64,000 nt of DNA from Granulosicoccus sp045110475. Its GTDB lineage: Bacteria > Pseudomonadota > Gammaproteobacteria > Granulosicoccales > Granulosicoccaceae. Position 1 is the stretch's first letter. The number at the start of each line of letters is the position of its first letter. The stretch is taken from contig JBGCGC010000012.1 of NCBI GenBank assembly GCA_045110475.1, positions 1 through 64,000 of the forward strand, written 5' to 3'. The position numbers were made by a program, and so were the translations under genes. Positions 63,110 to 64,000 of the stretch are shown in pieces. The notes beneath the pieces are model-generated. The model was not told the DNA's origin, made no database searches, and saw only the letters and a program-made list of their open reading frames with translations.

Positions 63110-63382
63110 TCACCCTTGCAAGCCCAGTCCAAGCAGGAGAGACTGTTTATCTGACAGATCTCCAATGGTTCGTCTGACGGGCAAAGGGTTGAGCTTGATG
63201 AGTGTTGGTGTGGCCAGAACGAGATCGTCCTCAGCCAACTGCGGATACTCAAGAACGTCAATGACATTCAATTCGTAGTCGTCAGCGACCACCTCCTGCA
63301 ACGTGTCACGCAGGTTTTTCAGGGCTGTATCGGAGCGCACAGAACGGCCTGACACGAATAGCTTCATCTTCAACGCACTCAT
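63110..63382 (-). CDS. kaiB: Circadian clock protein KaiB
   Basis: 90 residues with the full KaiB pattern: a thioredoxin-like first strand (MKLFVSG), ALKNLRDTLQEV, then NVIDVLEYPQLAEDDLVLAT and PTLIKLNPLPVRRTIGDLSD. The second half contains the region that switches fold in KaiB. The acidic tail of S. elongatus KaiB is missing, as in shorter homologues. Its ATG overlaps the stop of the receiver/KaiA-type gene by four bases. KaiB binds phosphorylated KaiC and sequesters KaiA in canonical clocks. Confidence 0.95.
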   Translation of the reverse strand: MSALKMKLFVSGRSVRSDTALKNLRDTLQEVVADDYELNVIDVLEYPQLAEDDLVLATPTLIKLNPLPVRRTIGDLSDKQSLLLGLGLQG

Positions 63383-64000
63383 CCTTGCTCACTCACGGCG
63401 CTGGAATCCAGCGATGGCTCCAGTGCAGCTTGCTCGGGTGTCACGTCTCTGCCTGATGGAGCCGCATCTGGTACGCATCGGCTCTGATAGAACAAACACA
63501 GATGCCCCAGCAAACCCGTAAGAAGGTAACGAGCTTCCTCATTGCACAGTGAGCTTCGACGAGCAGACATACTGGCAAGTTTTGCGTTCAATGACGTGGT
63601 ATGGACCTCGACAACGTCTCGTGGTGACGCTTTGTTGGCACCCAGAGAATCTGCCAGTGATCGTAGTTTTTTCGCTACGTTGTATTCGATCTTAAAGTGG
63701 CGCAGCTCCAACGCTTTATTGATAAGGTTACTGTACTCGTTTACAGCGTGAGTAAAGAATTCTTCGTTAGTCGTCTTGAGAGTGCTTAACTCGTGGACGC
63801 TCACAACCGCGTCGCGTTGTACCGGGGATGATGCATCAGATTCCAACCGTCTGAGTTCCTGTTCACGACGAACCTGTTGCTGTGTGACACGAAGCTCCTC
63901 GAGCAGTCTGAAACGTTCAATGGCATAACGCAGGGTTCGGCTGATTAAGGTAGTGTCAAATTTACCTTTGACCAGGTAATCATGTGCCCCGTGCTGTACC
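63379..64000 (-). CDS. Receiver-domain protein with KaiA/RsbU-type C-terminal domain (KaiA3-like), N-terminus cut by window edge
   Basis: 206 residues are visible; the frame is open through the right edge. The first 30 visible residues are the end of a receiver domain (GAHDYLVKGKFDTTLISRTL, then RYAIERF), followed by a coiled helix. Residues about 65-175 form a helical domain with the KaiA C-terminal order: a Glu/Tyr/Phe-rich helix (FFTHAVNEYSNLINKALELR), a polar helix, SPRDVVEVHTTSLNAKL (compare VxEIHxE...L in KaiA), and LLTGLLGHLCLFYQ (compare LIDVIAHLCEMYR). The tail is disordered. Receiver plus KaiA-type domain, just upstream of kaiB and kaiC, is the KaiA3 layout. RsbU N-terminal domains share the fold, so a partner-switch role cannot be excluded. 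Confidence 0.75.
   Translation of the reverse strand, partial: VQHGAHDYLVKGKFDTTLISRTLRYAIERFRLLEELRVTQQQVRREQELRRLESDASSPVQRDAVVSVHELSTLKTTNEEFFTHAVNEYSNLINKALELRHFKIEYNVAKKLRSLADSLGANKASPRDVVEVHTTSLNAKLASMSARRSSLCNEEARYLLTGLLGHLCLFYQSRCVPDAAPSGRDVTPEQAALEPSLDSSAVSEQG

Overview
The window looks like chromosome from a free-living, flagellated, Gram-negative gammaproteobacterium, probably marine. The evidence is a FleQ/FlhG/FliA/FlgM flagellar control set, an RND efflux pair, an autotransporter, many lipoproteins, a tRNA-Glu with encoded CCA, and roughly 50% G+C. The mix of sugar ABC transporters, 2-oxoacid dehydrogenases and clock genes would suit a large-genome relative of Granulosicoccus, but that name is inference. 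There are no rRNA genes, CRISPR arrays, phage genes or intact insertion sequences.

Layout. 1-2.8 kb: decayed region with a YdcF-family gene running off the left edge, the C-terminal remnant of an asparagine synthetase, and a broken envelope-protein gene. 2.8-14.2 kb: sugar-uptake locus. On the minus strand lie a ribose-type ABC transporter (binding protein, two permeases, double ATPase), an SDR, a beta-hydroxyacid dehydrogenase, a ThuA-like protein and an unusual regulator made of a winged helix fused to a MalE-type solute-binding domain. Divergently lie a second SDR and an M24-fold protein. A near-identical 17-base sequence sits in front of the regulator gene and in the divergent promoter, so it is a good operator candidate. 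14.4-20.2 kb: a 2-oxoacid dehydrogenase operon in which the E2 function appears split between a lipoyl-bearing protein with a degenerate transferase domain and a lipoyl-free catalytic protein, with an aldehyde dehydrogenase gene between them. 20.5-28.2 kb: a probable iron-linked cell-envelope cluster (imelysin with an in-frame stop, di-haem oxidoreductase, DUF1513, DUF1800, DUF1501). 28.2-40.2 kb: mixed genes, several encoding very repetitive surface or periplasmic proteins. 40.5-44.7 kb: RND efflux adaptor and pump. 45-51 kb: tRNA-Glu, then flagellar regulators (degenerate GGDEF protein, GYF-domain protein, FliA, FlhG, FleQ, divergent FlgM). 51.4-57.3 kb: DoxX-like protein, Hsp20, autotransporter and a PAS-GGDEF-EAL protein.

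The most interesting part is the right end, 57.2-64.0 kb, on the minus strand: a receiver-domain protein with a KaiA/RsbU-type C-terminal domain (cut by the window edge), KaiB, a two-domain KaiC with the three phosphosites conserved, a PAS histidine kinase, and a 995-residue BLUF-CheB-CheR-PAS protein. This matches the order described for the KaiA3-KaiB3-KaiC3 type of oscillator, here outside cyanobacteria, next to a predicted output kinase and a predicted flavin blue-light sensor. It is a candidate light-coupled timing system.

Three genes carry single in-frame stops (asparagine synthetase remnant, envelope protein, imelysin). One 69-base palindromic element occurs twice, 12 kb apart, and is probably a MITE-like or remnant transposon sequence.
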